Assembly (NCBI GenBank): GCA_017617715.1
Contig: JAFZVQ010000041.1
Span: 1 to 43,910 of the forward strand
Reading direction: 5' to 3'
From: Bacteroidales bacterium
GTDB lineage: Bacteria; Bacteroidota; Bacteroidia; Bacteroidales; UBA932
DNA: 43,910 nt
Positions 37,704-43,910 of this stretch are shown here, piece by piece (the first letter of the stretch is position 1; each line of letters opens with the position of its first letter). A program made the translations under genes and the position numbers. Under the pieces are notes generated by a model. That model did not search any database, was not told where the DNA came from, and saw only the letters and a list, made by a program, of their open reading frames with translations.

Positions 37704-37737
37704 CAAATATGGCAAAAAAACGGCAAACTGTAGAAAT
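37704..37737 (-). promoter_or_regulatory. 34-bp repeated promoter-like block, copy 2 (SusD side)
   Basis: Identical to 33720-33753 and again 8 nt from a minus-strand ATG (37695). It is followed on the plus side by a dispersed 26-nt repeat (37741-37766) and then by the paralogue remnant. Confidence 0.6.
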
Positions 37738-37740
37738 TCC

Positions 37741-37766
37741 GGTACCGGAGGAGTGCAGAATCTGGC
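37741..37766 (+). repeat. 26-nt dispersed repeat, copy 1
   Basis: It begins GGTACCGGAGGAGTGC and ends AATCTGGC. It matches 38971-38996 at 23 of 26 positions. Confidence 0.5.
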
Positions 37767-37802
37767 TTCCAGGCCAGGAAGTGCACTTTCCACCGGCTTT
37801 AA

Positions 37803-37886
37803 TCCTCGCTTAAAGTGCGAAAACCACTCTCAATTGCAGATATTGCCCTTGGCGAGTACCGGAAATGGGTCTGCGTGGTGGAATAG
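37803..37886 (+). pseudogene. 3' remnant of a Big2/propeller lipoprotein paralogue
   Basis: An open frame of 27 codons after a TAA (37800) ends GEYRKWVCVVE-stop. The Big2 lipoprotein at 14554 ends GDYRDFEIYCIAE-stop and the one at 33811 ends SFTGFCVVE-stop. The last ~20 nt (GGTCTGCGTGGTGGAATAG) differ from the 33811 gene's end by only a couple of changes. The upstream 34-bp repeat also matches the region before the 33811 gene. I infer a third paralogue that lost almost all of its coding sequence. Confidence 0.45.
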
Positions 37887-37910
37887 TCAGGGATTACAAG
37901 CTTGTAGTCT

Positions 37911-37942
37911 CTTGGTTTTGGCTTTTCTTTGTGTTAACTTTG
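37911..37942 (+). promoter_or_regulatory. Promoter of the Bro-N gene
   Basis: CTTG (37911-37914), 20 nt, then TAACTTTG (37935-37942), about 16 nt before the ATG at 37959. Confidence 0.5.
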
Positions 37943-37958
37943 TGGAAAACGAAAGGCT

Positions 37959-38831
37959 ATGTCTGATGTTGAAAGAATACAGTTGTTCGAGAACAAAAAG
38001 GTTCGGACAGCGTGGGATGAAGAGAAGCAGGAATGGTACTTCTCTATCGTGGACGTTTGCGGTGTATTAACTGATCAGCCCACTCATGAGCGGGCAAGGA
38101 ATTATTGGAAAGTCCTGAAAAACAGGCTGAAGAAAGAGGGAAGTGAAGTGGTTACAAAATGTAACCGGTTGAAACTGATAGCCGAGGATGGCAAACCAAG
38201 AGAAACGGATGTTGCAGACATGGCCGTAATGTTTCGCGTTATTGAATCCATCCCATCCAAGAAAGCCGAGCCCATTAAGATCTGGATGGCACAAGTGGCC
38301 GCTGAGCGCATAAACCAGGCTATCGACCCTGAGCGTAGCATTGATCAGGCAGTGGCCGACTATCGCCGATTGGGTTATTCTGAGGCCTGGATTAATCGCA
38401 GAATCAAGACCATCGAAATCCGCAAAGGACTAACGGACGAATGGAAGCGGGGCGGAATTACAAAAGAAGTTGACTTTGCTTTCCTGACAGACCTTATGTC
38501 TAAGACCTGGAGCGGCCTTACAACAAAGGAATATAAGAAGTACAAAGGCCTGACAAAGGAGAACCTCCGGGATAACATGACAAATATGGAACTGCTGCTG
38601 AACGCTCTTGCCGAAGAAACCGCCACAGAAATCAGCAAACAGCGCAACCCGGAAGGTTTGTCAGAGAATGCAGGCGTTGCAAAAGAGGGTGCGGAGGTCG
38701 CAAAAGCCACCCGCAAAGAGGTCGAGAAGCGTATCGGCCATAGCGTGGTTTCACCAGAAAAAGCATTAGACTATATCACATCTCCTGAGGAACTCCCATT
38801 CCCGGATGAGCAGAAGGGTGAAGAACAATAA
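37959..38831 (+). CDS. Bro-N domain (phage antirepressor-type) protein, 290 aa
   Basis: The N-terminal ~110 residues are a Bro-N domain: IQLFENKKVRTAWDEEKQEWYFSIVDVCGVLT, then ARNYWKVLKNRLKKEG, TKCNRLKLIAEDGKPRETDVADM and MFRVIESIPSKKAEPIKIWMAQV. The middle region (~115-215, ERSIDQAVADYRRLGYSEAWI and a LTTKEYKKYKGLTKENLRDNM block) is the usual companion of chromosomal Bro-N genes, which resemble DNA-damage-inducible protein D and phage antirepressors. DNA binding and a regulatory role are expected from the family, with no target known. The C-terminus is acidic. It is probably a mobile-element-derived cargo gene, closed by a terminator at 38839-38864. Confidence 0.85.
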   Translation: MSDVERIQLFENKKVRTAWDEEKQEWYFSIVDVCGVLTDQPTHERARNYWKVLKNRLKKEGSEVVTKCNRLKLIAEDGKPRETDVADMAVMFRVIESIPSKKAEPIKIWMAQVAAERINQAIDPERSIDQAVADYRRLGYSEAWINRRIKTIEIRKGLTDEWKRGGITKEVDFAFLTDLMSKTWSGLTTKEYKKYKGLTKENLRDNMTNMELLLNALAEETATEISKQRNPEGLSENAGVAKEGAEVAKATRKEVEKRIGHSVVSPEKALDYITSPEELPFPDEQKGEEQ

Positions 38832-38838
38832 ACGTTGA

Positions 38839-38864
38839 AAAGGTCGCATCGCATCGGCCTTTTA
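38839..38864 (+). terminator. Terminator of the Bro-N gene
   Basis: AAAAGGTC (38839-38846) pairs with GGCCTTTT (38857-38864, one G-U pair). It starts 8 nt after the stop and ends in T residues. Confidence 0.6.
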
Positions 38865-38944
38865 TTCTTCGTCGCTCCGGGAGATTCTTCGTCGCTCCGG
38901 GAGATTCTTCGTCGCTACGGGAGATTCTTCGTCGCTACGCGACT
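38865..38944. repeat. 20-bp tandem repeat, four copies
   Basis: The unit ATTCTTCGTCGCTCCGGGAG is repeated four times head to tail, with C/A variation at one position. It is the reverse complement of the core of the GAGCG-AGCGAAGAATCTC motif found three times at 23485-24267, and it runs on into CTCAGAATGACAGG, completing that motif. Confidence 0.85.
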
Positions 38945-38970
38945 CAGAATGACAGGGTGGGCGCGTTCCC

Positions 38971-38996
38971 GGTAGCGGAGAAGTGCGGAATCTGGC
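38971..38996 (+). repeat. 26-nt dispersed repeat, copy 2
   Basis: Second copy of the repeat at 37741-37766, directly beyond the tandem repeat and the AGAATGACAGG motif. Confidence 0.5.
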
Positions 38997-39072
38997 ACCC
39001 ACCCGTTGCGCTGCCGCATATCGTGCCGTCATACGCGTTTTTTTTCTTAAATTTGCGTAAATTATAAAAGAT

Positions 39073-40362
39073 ATGAAGAAATTATTATTGCTTTTCGCTT
39101 CTGCCTTCCTGCTATGGGCATGTTCGAAGGATTTTGAGCCTGCAGCACCCGCGCAGGCGGATTGGCTGGAGCGCACAGAGGGTTTCCAGAACAAGTATGA
39201 CATGGAGCAGATTGTGGTACTGAGCCGTCATAACATCCGCACTCCTCTGGTGGGAAAGGGTTCTGTCCTTTCACGTCTCACCAACCCCTCATACCAATGG
39301 TTCCAGTGGCAAGACCCTGCCAGCAACCTCACCGCCAAGGGCGTGCGTCTCGAATCCAGGATGGGCGATTTCTTCCGCGAATGGCTTACGAATGAAGATT
39401 TTATCAATCGTTATGAGACCGACCCCGGCTCATACCGCTTTTATGCCAATGCGAAGCAGCGTTGCCAGCTTACCGCCCGCACGTTTGCGGACGCCTTGTT
39501 CCCGGGCGCCAATCCGGAGGTTGAAATGAAAGTAAAGTTCGACACAATGGATCCGGTGTTCAACCCGCAAATCACCAAGTTGCCGACAGGCTTCGAAGCT
39601 AAGGCACAAAAGGAGATAAGCGCCATCATGGGAGACCTCAACGAAGGCGCAGCCGCCCAGTTTGCCATGATAGAAAAGGTAATCGGCATTAATCACGCCC
39701 CCGCTTTTCCGGACACCATGTCCTTTTCCCAGTTTCCTTCCTCAATAGGTTTCAAGGTCAACGCAGAACCGTTCATGACCGGTGGCCTCAAGATGGCCTG
39801 TACGGTGTCCGACGCCCTGGTGCTCCAGTATTACGAAGAACCCGACGCCCGCAAGGCCGCTTTCGGGCATGAGCTCAAAGACGTGGACTGGGTGGATATC
39901 GCACTGGTCAAAGAACGCTATGGAGACGCCCTCTTCACCGCCCCGTCTGTGGCTGTAAACGTAGCCCATCCGCTTCTGCAGACCATGCTGTCCGAACTTC
40001 AGGAGAGCAAACGCTGCTTCTCATTCCTCTGCGGGCACGACTCCAACATCGGCAGCGTGCTTGCCGCGTTGGACACCGAGCCGTACGACCTGCCGCAGAC
40101 CATAGAAAAGAAGACCCCCATCGGCGCAAAAGTGGTCATTGAGAAGTTCAAGGATAAAGACGGTGCCGAATACGCCGACATTTGGATCGTTTACGCTTCC
40201 ACAAGCCAGATCCGCAGAGAAAGCAGTTTGTCCTATTCCAATCCGCCGGTTGCTGTGCGCCTGCGCTTGAACGGGTTATCCGAAAACGCCGACGGCCTCT
40301 ATGCCCTCGCCGACGTGGAGAAGCGCTTCTCCGATGCCATCGCTGCCTACGATTCCCTCTGA
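39073..40362 (+). CDS. Histidine acid phosphatase family lipoprotein (phytase/Agp-like), 429 aa
   Basis: A signal peptide with lipobox LLWAC (Cys17) places it in the outer membrane or periplasm. The branch-2 histidine phosphatase motifs are present: RHNIRTP at 52-58 (catalytic His53, with Arg52 and Arg56) and the distal proton-donor GHDSN at 321-325. The length and the helical insert (~150-300) resemble glucose-1-phosphatase/phytase and multiple-inositol-polyphosphate-phosphatase relatives. It should hydrolyse phosphomonoesters, possibly phytate. It is probably monocistronic, 30 nt upstream of the NlpC gene. Confidence 0.9.
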   Translation: MKKLLLLFASAFLLWACSKDFEPAAPAQADWLERTEGFQNKYDMEQIVVLSRHNIRTPLVGKGSVLSRLTNPSYQWFQWQDPASNLTAKGVRLESRMGDFFREWLTNEDFINRYETDPGSYRFYANAKQRCQLTARTFADALFPGANPEVEMKVKFDTMDPVFNPQITKLPTGFEAKAQKEISAIMGDLNEGAAAQFAMIEKVIGINHAPAFPDTMSFSQFPSSIGFKVNAEPFMTGGLKMACTVSDALVLQYYEEPDARKAAFGHELKDVDWVDIALVKERYGDALFTAPSVAVNVAHPLLQTMLSELQESKRCFSFLCGHDSNIGSVLAALDTEPYDLPQTIEKKTPIGAKVVIEKFKDKDGAEYADIWIVYASTSQIRRESSLSYSNPPVAVRLRLNGLSENADGLYALADVEKRFSDAIAAYDSL

Positions 40363-40392
40363 TAAGGTTTTCAGATACAAATCAGCCATATT

Positions 40393-41319
40393 ATGTCGCT
40401 TTTAACAGTGTTCACCTGGGCGGTCGTTGCGCTGTCGTCCAGTTTTATGAGGGCGGAACCCGACTATGAGGCTCCGCTGGAGAACCAGATGCTGATGGGC
40501 GCCCTCGTCCAGACCACCGGCGAGACCAACCGCTACTGGCTCAAGGTTGAGGCCGAAGACTACACCGGCTGGGTCACCGAAATGTCCCTCCACATGCTCT
40601 CCGACAAAGAAAAGGAAAGCTATCTCGAAGCCCCGAAATGGATATGCGTGACCGAGTACGCCCGCATCCGCAAGGCGCCGTCCGAAGCATCTGCGCCCCT
40701 CTGCGACTTCACGATGGGCAACCTGGTGCGCCAGACCGGCGGCAGCAAGGACGGCTGGGTGGAGGTGCTCCTGCCCGACGGCCGCAAGGGCTGGGTGCTT
40801 GAGCACCAGGTGATGGACTTCCGGACGTGGGCGGAAAGCCGCTGCGGCGCATCCCCTGCGGCAGCCGGCACTGAAGGCCCCGGCCCCGACCTGTCCTTCT
40901 GCAGGCGTGAGCTCACGGGCCTTGCCTGCGGTTTCGCCGGCACCCCGTACATGTGGGGCGGCAACTCCATCAAGCACTTCGACTGCAGCGGGCTGGTGAA
41001 ATTCTGCTACTTCATGAACGGCATAATCCTCCCCCGCAACGCCCGCCAGCAGATCCACTGCGGCACGCCCCTGAGAGACGACGAATGGGAGCCCGGCGAC
41101 CTGCTTTTCTTCGGCTCACGCAAACCCCTGAAAGTCACCCACGTAGCCATGTATATCGGCAACGGCAGCATAGTCCATTCCTCCCAGCTCGTTCGCATCA
41201 ACACCCTGAAGGAATACGGCCGCGAGCCCGTCGGCGCCTGCCGCATCCTCGGCAACGTGGACCGCGACAAAGGCATCATCTCCATACTCAAGAGTCCTTA
41301 CTATTTCAAACAAGACTGA
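40393..41319 (+). CDS. SH3-like plus NlpC/P60 peptidoglycan hydrolase, 308 aa
   Basis: The N-terminus is a weak signal or anchor (MSLLTVFTWAVVALSSS). Two bacterial SH3-like modules follow: ~24-66, with YTGWVTE, and ~84-142, with YARIRKAP and DGRKGWVLEH. The C-terminal NlpC/P60 domain has catalytic Cys198 in FDCSG, His250 in VTHVAMYIG and a third polar residue around His262. The family cleaves gamma-D-Glu-DAP bonds in peptidoglycan stem peptides, as in dipeptidyl-peptidase VI. It lies 1 nt before radA, so the two may be co-transcribed. Confidence 0.92.
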   Translation: MSLLTVFTWAVVALSSSFMRAEPDYEAPLENQMLMGALVQTTGETNRYWLKVEAEDYTGWVTEMSLHMLSDKEKESYLEAPKWICVTEYARIRKAPSEASAPLCDFTMGNLVRQTGGSKDGWVEVLLPDGRKGWVLEHQVMDFRTWAESRCGASPAAAGTEGPGPDLSFCRRELTGLACGFAGTPYMWGGNSIKHFDCSGLVKFCYFMNGIILPRNARQQIHCGTPLRDDEWEPGDLLFFGSRKPLKVTHVAMYIGNGSIVHSSQLVRINTLKEYGREPVGACRILGNVDRDKGIISILKSPYYFKQD

Positions 41320-41320
41320 C

Positions 41321-42694
41321 ATGGCGGCTAAAAGCAAAAGCGTCTGGTACTGCACCAGTTGCGGCAACGAGAGCCCGAAATGGATGGGGCGCTGCCCTGC
41401 CTGCGGCGAATGGAACACAATGGTAGAGGCTCCCGCGGAAGCGAAGAAGGCCGGCGGGAGCGCATCCGCCAGAAGCGGCGCCGAAGCCCGCAAGCCCCGC
41501 AAACTGAGCGACGTGGACTTCTCCGCCGAAGCCCGTAAGGCCCTCGGCATAGCCGAACTCGACCGGCTGCTGGGCGGCGGCATGGTGAACGGCTCCCTCA
41601 TCCTCATCGGCGGCGAGCCCGGCATCGGCAAGTCCACACTGAGCCTGCAGATTCCCCTTGGCTGCCCTTCGCTGAAGACGCTCTACGTGACCGGTGAAGA
41701 AAGCGAGAAACAGGTGAAAATGAGGGCGTTGCGCCTCGCCCCCGACGGCATCCCCGACGACTGCCTGATCTTCTGCGAGACGCGGATCGAAGACGTTATC
41801 GAACAGGCCCGCGCCCTGCAGCCCGACCTTATGATAGTGGATTCGGTGCAGACCATGTACACCGACGCCCTCGAGAGCACGCCCGGCTCCGTGAGCCAGA
41901 TCAAGGAAGTGGCCGCCATGCTGCTGCGTTTCGCCAAAGACAGCGGCGTGCCGGTGATCCTGATCGGTCACATCACCAAAGACGGCTACATCGCCGGTCC
42001 CAAGGTGCTGGAGCACATCGTCGACGTGGTGCTGCAGTTCGAAGGCGACAACAAAGGCTCCTACCGCATACTCCGCAGCATCAAGAACCGCTTCGGCAGC
42101 ACCTCCGAGCTCGCCGTGTTCGAAATGACCGGCAGCGGCCTGCGGGAGGTGCCGAATCCGTCGGAAATGCTGATTCCGATGCATGAGGAGGGCCTCAGCG
42201 GCACCGCCATCGCCGCGATGCTGGACGGCACGCGCCCGCTGCTCTTCGAGGTGCAGGCGCTGGTCTCGTCCGCCGCCTACGGCACCGCCCAGCGCTCCGC
42301 CACCGGCTTCGACGTGCGCCGCCTCAACATGCTGCTCGCGGTGCTGGAGAAGCGCGCCGGCTTCCACCTGAGCGCCAAGGACGTGTTCCTCAACATGGCC
42401 GGGGGGCTCAAGGTCAGCGACCCCGCGTGCGACCTTGCCGTGATCTGCGCCGTGCTTTCGTCCAACTTCGACTATCCGCTGCCGCTGAACTGCTGCTTCG
42501 CCGGGGAAGTGGGCCTGAGCGGGGAAATCCGCCCCGTTGCCCAGAGCGACCGCCGCATCAGTGAGGCCGCCCGTCTGGGTTTCAAGAAGATATTCATCAG
42601 CTCCTACAGCAGCATCGACGGCAAAACCCCCTCAGGCATACGGGTCGTCAAGGTCGCGGACGTGCCGGAGCTCGTGAAGGCGCTGTTCAGATGA
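41321..42694 (+). CDS. radA: DNA repair protein RadA (Sms), 457 aa
   Basis: RadA is a hexameric helicase-like recombination factor that extends D-loops during homologous recombination. All hallmarks are present: an N-terminal zinc finger C-x2-C-x10-C-x2-C (Cys11, 14, 25, 28), Walker A GGEPGIGKST (97-106), Walker B LMIVDSVQT, the RadA-specific KNRFG (255-259), and a Lon-like C-terminal domain from ~275. Its linker (35-65) is rich in Ala, Lys and Arg. It overlaps the converging gene by 8 nt (42687-42694). Confidence 0.97.
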   Translation: MAAKSKSVWYCTSCGNESPKWMGRCPACGEWNTMVEAPAEAKKAGGSASARSGAEARKPRKLSDVDFSAEARKALGIAELDRLLGGGMVNGSLILIGGEPGIGKSTLSLQIPLGCPSLKTLYVTGEESEKQVKMRALRLAPDGIPDDCLIFCETRIEDVIEQARALQPDLMIVDSVQTMYTDALESTPGSVSQIKEVAAMLLRFAKDSGVPVILIGHITKDGYIAGPKVLEHIVDVVLQFEGDNKGSYRILRSIKNRFGSTSELAVFEMTGSGLREVPNPSEMLIPMHEEGLSGTAIAAMLDGTRPLLFEVQALVSSAAYGTAQRSATGFDVRRLNMLLAVLEKRAGFHLSAKDVFLNMAGGLKVSDPACDLAVICAVLSSNFDYPLPLNCCFAGEVGLSGEIRPVAQSDRRISEAARLGFKKIFISSYSSIDGKTPSGIRVVKVADVPELVKALFR

Positions 42695-43898
42695 CCAGGA
42701 TGTGGTGGTTGCCCAGAGGGGTGCGGAGGAAGTAGCGCTTAAGGTCTGAGGCCGAGTGGCAGGACGGGCTCACAAGCACCTGGGTGCGGCAGAGATTGTC
42801 CTCGTAGCTGTTGGCATACAGTTCCACCTCTTCGTCGATGCAGTTCAGCATGTCGGCGCTTATCTTGTAGATGCGGGCCTTGCCAGTGGGCAGCTCGCCG
42901 TGGATCGCGACGCCGATGCCGGATTCGAAATGGGTGTCGTAGCGGTAGTCGGTGACCATGTTGAGCGGCACGGTGCAGTGGGCAAACAGGAAGCTGCCCC
43001 CTGAAATCCGCGAAAGGTTCACCTGGAAGCCCGATTTTCCGTAATGCTGGCGCACCACGGCCATCGACAGCATGGCCGGGATGTCACCTTCGCAGGCCGC
43101 CACGAAGCCCTCTGCGTTGAGCATCGCGAGGGCAAGGCAACCGGTGTTGCCAAGGGCCGTGAGCATATCGAAGCAGCGGAGGGTGAGACCGTCCAGCCTA
43201 TAGTCCGTAATTATCTGGCGCAGAGCGCGGTAGATGGCCTGCGAGCCGCTGAAGTCGGCGTCGCTTATCGGCCGGCCGTACTTCGGCTCGTTCACTGGTT
43301 TGAGAGCCACGGCTCCGCTGGCTTCACCCTTGCCGGCCTTGACCATGGCGACTAGTTCTTCAATGGGTATATCCACTATTTCGGCCCCGAGCATGTCGCG
43401 GACCTGCTCGTAATCCACGGCGCTGCTGATGAGCCAGTCCGACGGATGGCCCACCACGCCGTAGCGCTTGCCTTCCAGTACGCCAAGGTCGGCGAAAGGC
43501 TGGATAAGCGGAGAGACCACACGCGAACGCCTGGGATAGTAGCGGTTCAGTTCCGAAGCTATATGCTCGATGGAGCCGTGGATAATCTCCCCGTCCATAC
43601 CCTGGGCGCGCAGCCACGCAAGGATCTCCATGGACGCGGCGAGCGAATTGCTCTGGCCGCTCGTGAGGAGCCGCACGCGCGCCCCCTCGTGCCCCTGGAA
43701 CACCTCCTTGAAGATGGCCTCCGTCCCGCCCGTGCGGACGTAGATTATATCGCCCACGGCGCCGTAGTCGGAAAAATCCGTTTCACGATAGTCGAAAGTC
43801 TGCCCCACAGCAGCCTCTATATCTTTGATAAACTGCTCGTTATGGGCATTCTTGGCAAGCTCGCCATGCAGGTCGGAAGTCAGGGTGAATAGTCTCAT
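42687..43898 (-). CDS. L-fucose/L-arabinose isomerase-like protein, 403 aa
   Basis: The protein resembles the isomerase-like proteins related to FucI/AraA: an N-terminal Rossmann-like half (TSDLHGELAKNAH, LLTSGQSNSLAASMEILAWL) and a C-terminal half with DGLTLRCFDMLTALGNTGCLALAMLN, ACEGDIPAMLSM and AHCTVPLN. The Glu-Asp pair in CEGDIPA is in the usual metal/substrate region. The protein is shorter than true FucI (~590 aa), so substrate and activity are uncertain. The ATG at 43898 lies only 4 nt after a TATATTTG box (43903-43910), so it may be translated from a leaderless or very short-leader transcript. Confidence 0.8.
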   Translation of the reverse strand: MRLFTLTSDLHGELAKNAHNEQFIKDIEAAVGQTFDYRETDFSDYGAVGDIIYVRTGGTEAIFKEVFQGHEGARVRLLTSGQSNSLAASMEILAWLRAQGMDGEIIHGSIEHIASELNRYYPRRSRVVSPLIQPFADLGVLEGKRYGVVGHPSDWLISSAVDYEQVRDMLGAEIVDIPIEELVAMVKAGKGEASGAVALKPVNEPKYGRPISDADFSGSQAIYRALRQIITDYRLDGLTLRCFDMLTALGNTGCLALAMLNAEGFVAACEGDIPAMLSMAVVRQHYGKSGFQVNLSRISGGSFLFAHCTVPLNMVTDYRYDTHFESGIGVAIHGELPTGKARIYKISADMLNCIDEEVELYANSYEDNLCRTQVLVSPSCHSASDLKRYFLRTPLGNHHILVI

Positions 43899-43902
43899 AC
43901 CA

Positions 43903-43910
43903 CAAATATA
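43903..43910 (-). promoter_or_regulatory. -7 box immediately upstream of the isomerase-like gene
   Basis: TATATTTG on the minus strand, ending 4 nt from the ATG at 43898. The -33 region lies beyond the window edge. Confidence 0.5.

Noticed and set aside
38865-38944. Possible CRISPR array
   Set aside because: The 20-bp units are contiguous with no spacers, and no cas genes are nearby. It is a simple tandem repeat.
38990-39010. Sigma-54-like TGGCAC...TTGCG
   Set aside because: The spacing between the two boxes is 7 nt instead of 5, and sigma-54 does not tolerate this.

Overview
The window looks like a chromosomal segment of a fairly GC-rich member of the Bacteroidales (Bacteroidota). The evidence is an orphan SusD/RagB lipoprotein, many short-signal lipoproteins with Bacteroidota-type lipoboxes, Ig-like (Big2) repeat lipoproteins, a DUF3853/DUF6291 mobile-element module, recurrent TAnnTTTG (-7) promoter boxes with TTTG (-33) boxes about 19-20 nt upstream, and few Shine-Dalgarno sequences. 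I see no rRNA, tRNA or CRISPR array.

Region 1 (1-5.87 kb) is the integrase end of an integrated mobile element. A tyrosine recombinase is followed leftwards by a tightly packed minus-strand operon of small accessory genes (DUF3853 winged-helix-like, DUF6291, membrane/coiled-coil and Cys-rich proteins), closed by a terminator. A perfect 24-bp inverted repeat behind the integrase promoter is a candidate attachment site or element boundary.

Region 2 (5.9-13.4 kb) is accessory. It holds a short leader-type peptide gene 11 nt upstream of a repeat-containing surface lipoprotein, a lipoprotein cyclophilin, a sigma-54-like promoter beside a rhuM gene bounded by a 13-bp direct repeat plus GC hairpins, a small membrane protein and Bcp peroxidase that share a duplicated promoter/leader, and a hip toxin-antitoxin locus whose kinase core has been deleted.

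Region 3 (13.4-23.4 kb) has an exported repeat protein, a five-Big2 lipoprotein, a phosphoesterase/lipid kinase/PlsC group probably acting on membrane lipids, and a convergent minus-strand run: TonB-plug-like lipoprotein, serine-type sulfatase, small lipoprotein, SprT-like protein and TerB-DnaJ protein. A 1.2-kb intergenic stretch (23.4-24.55 kb) is packed with dispersed repeats and hairpins and contains a promoter-plus-terminator small RNA candidate.

Region 4 (24.5-33.7 kb) has a 1098-aa beta-helix-type lipoprotein preceded, again at exactly 11 nt, by a second short leader-type peptide. It is followed by a YhhN-family membrane protein and a housekeeping operon (small membrane protein, mutL, rhomboid protease, threonylcarbamoyl-AMP synthase, phosphodiesterase), then a Cys-rich mini-lipoprotein converging on rsmE.

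Region 5 (33.7-43.9 kb) has the second five-Big2 lipoprotein, an orphan SusD, the 3' remnant of a probable third Big2-type paralogue, a Bro-N domain gene, a 20-bp tandem repeat, a histidine-acid-phosphatase lipoprotein, an SH3-NlpC/P60 hydrolase, radA and a fucose-isomerase-like gene.

The best candidate for something undescribed is the pairing of approximately 45-48-aa peptides of one recognisable pattern with large fimbrillin-like surface lipoproteins at identical 11-nt spacing. Next are the two or three terminator-bounded small RNA candidates.
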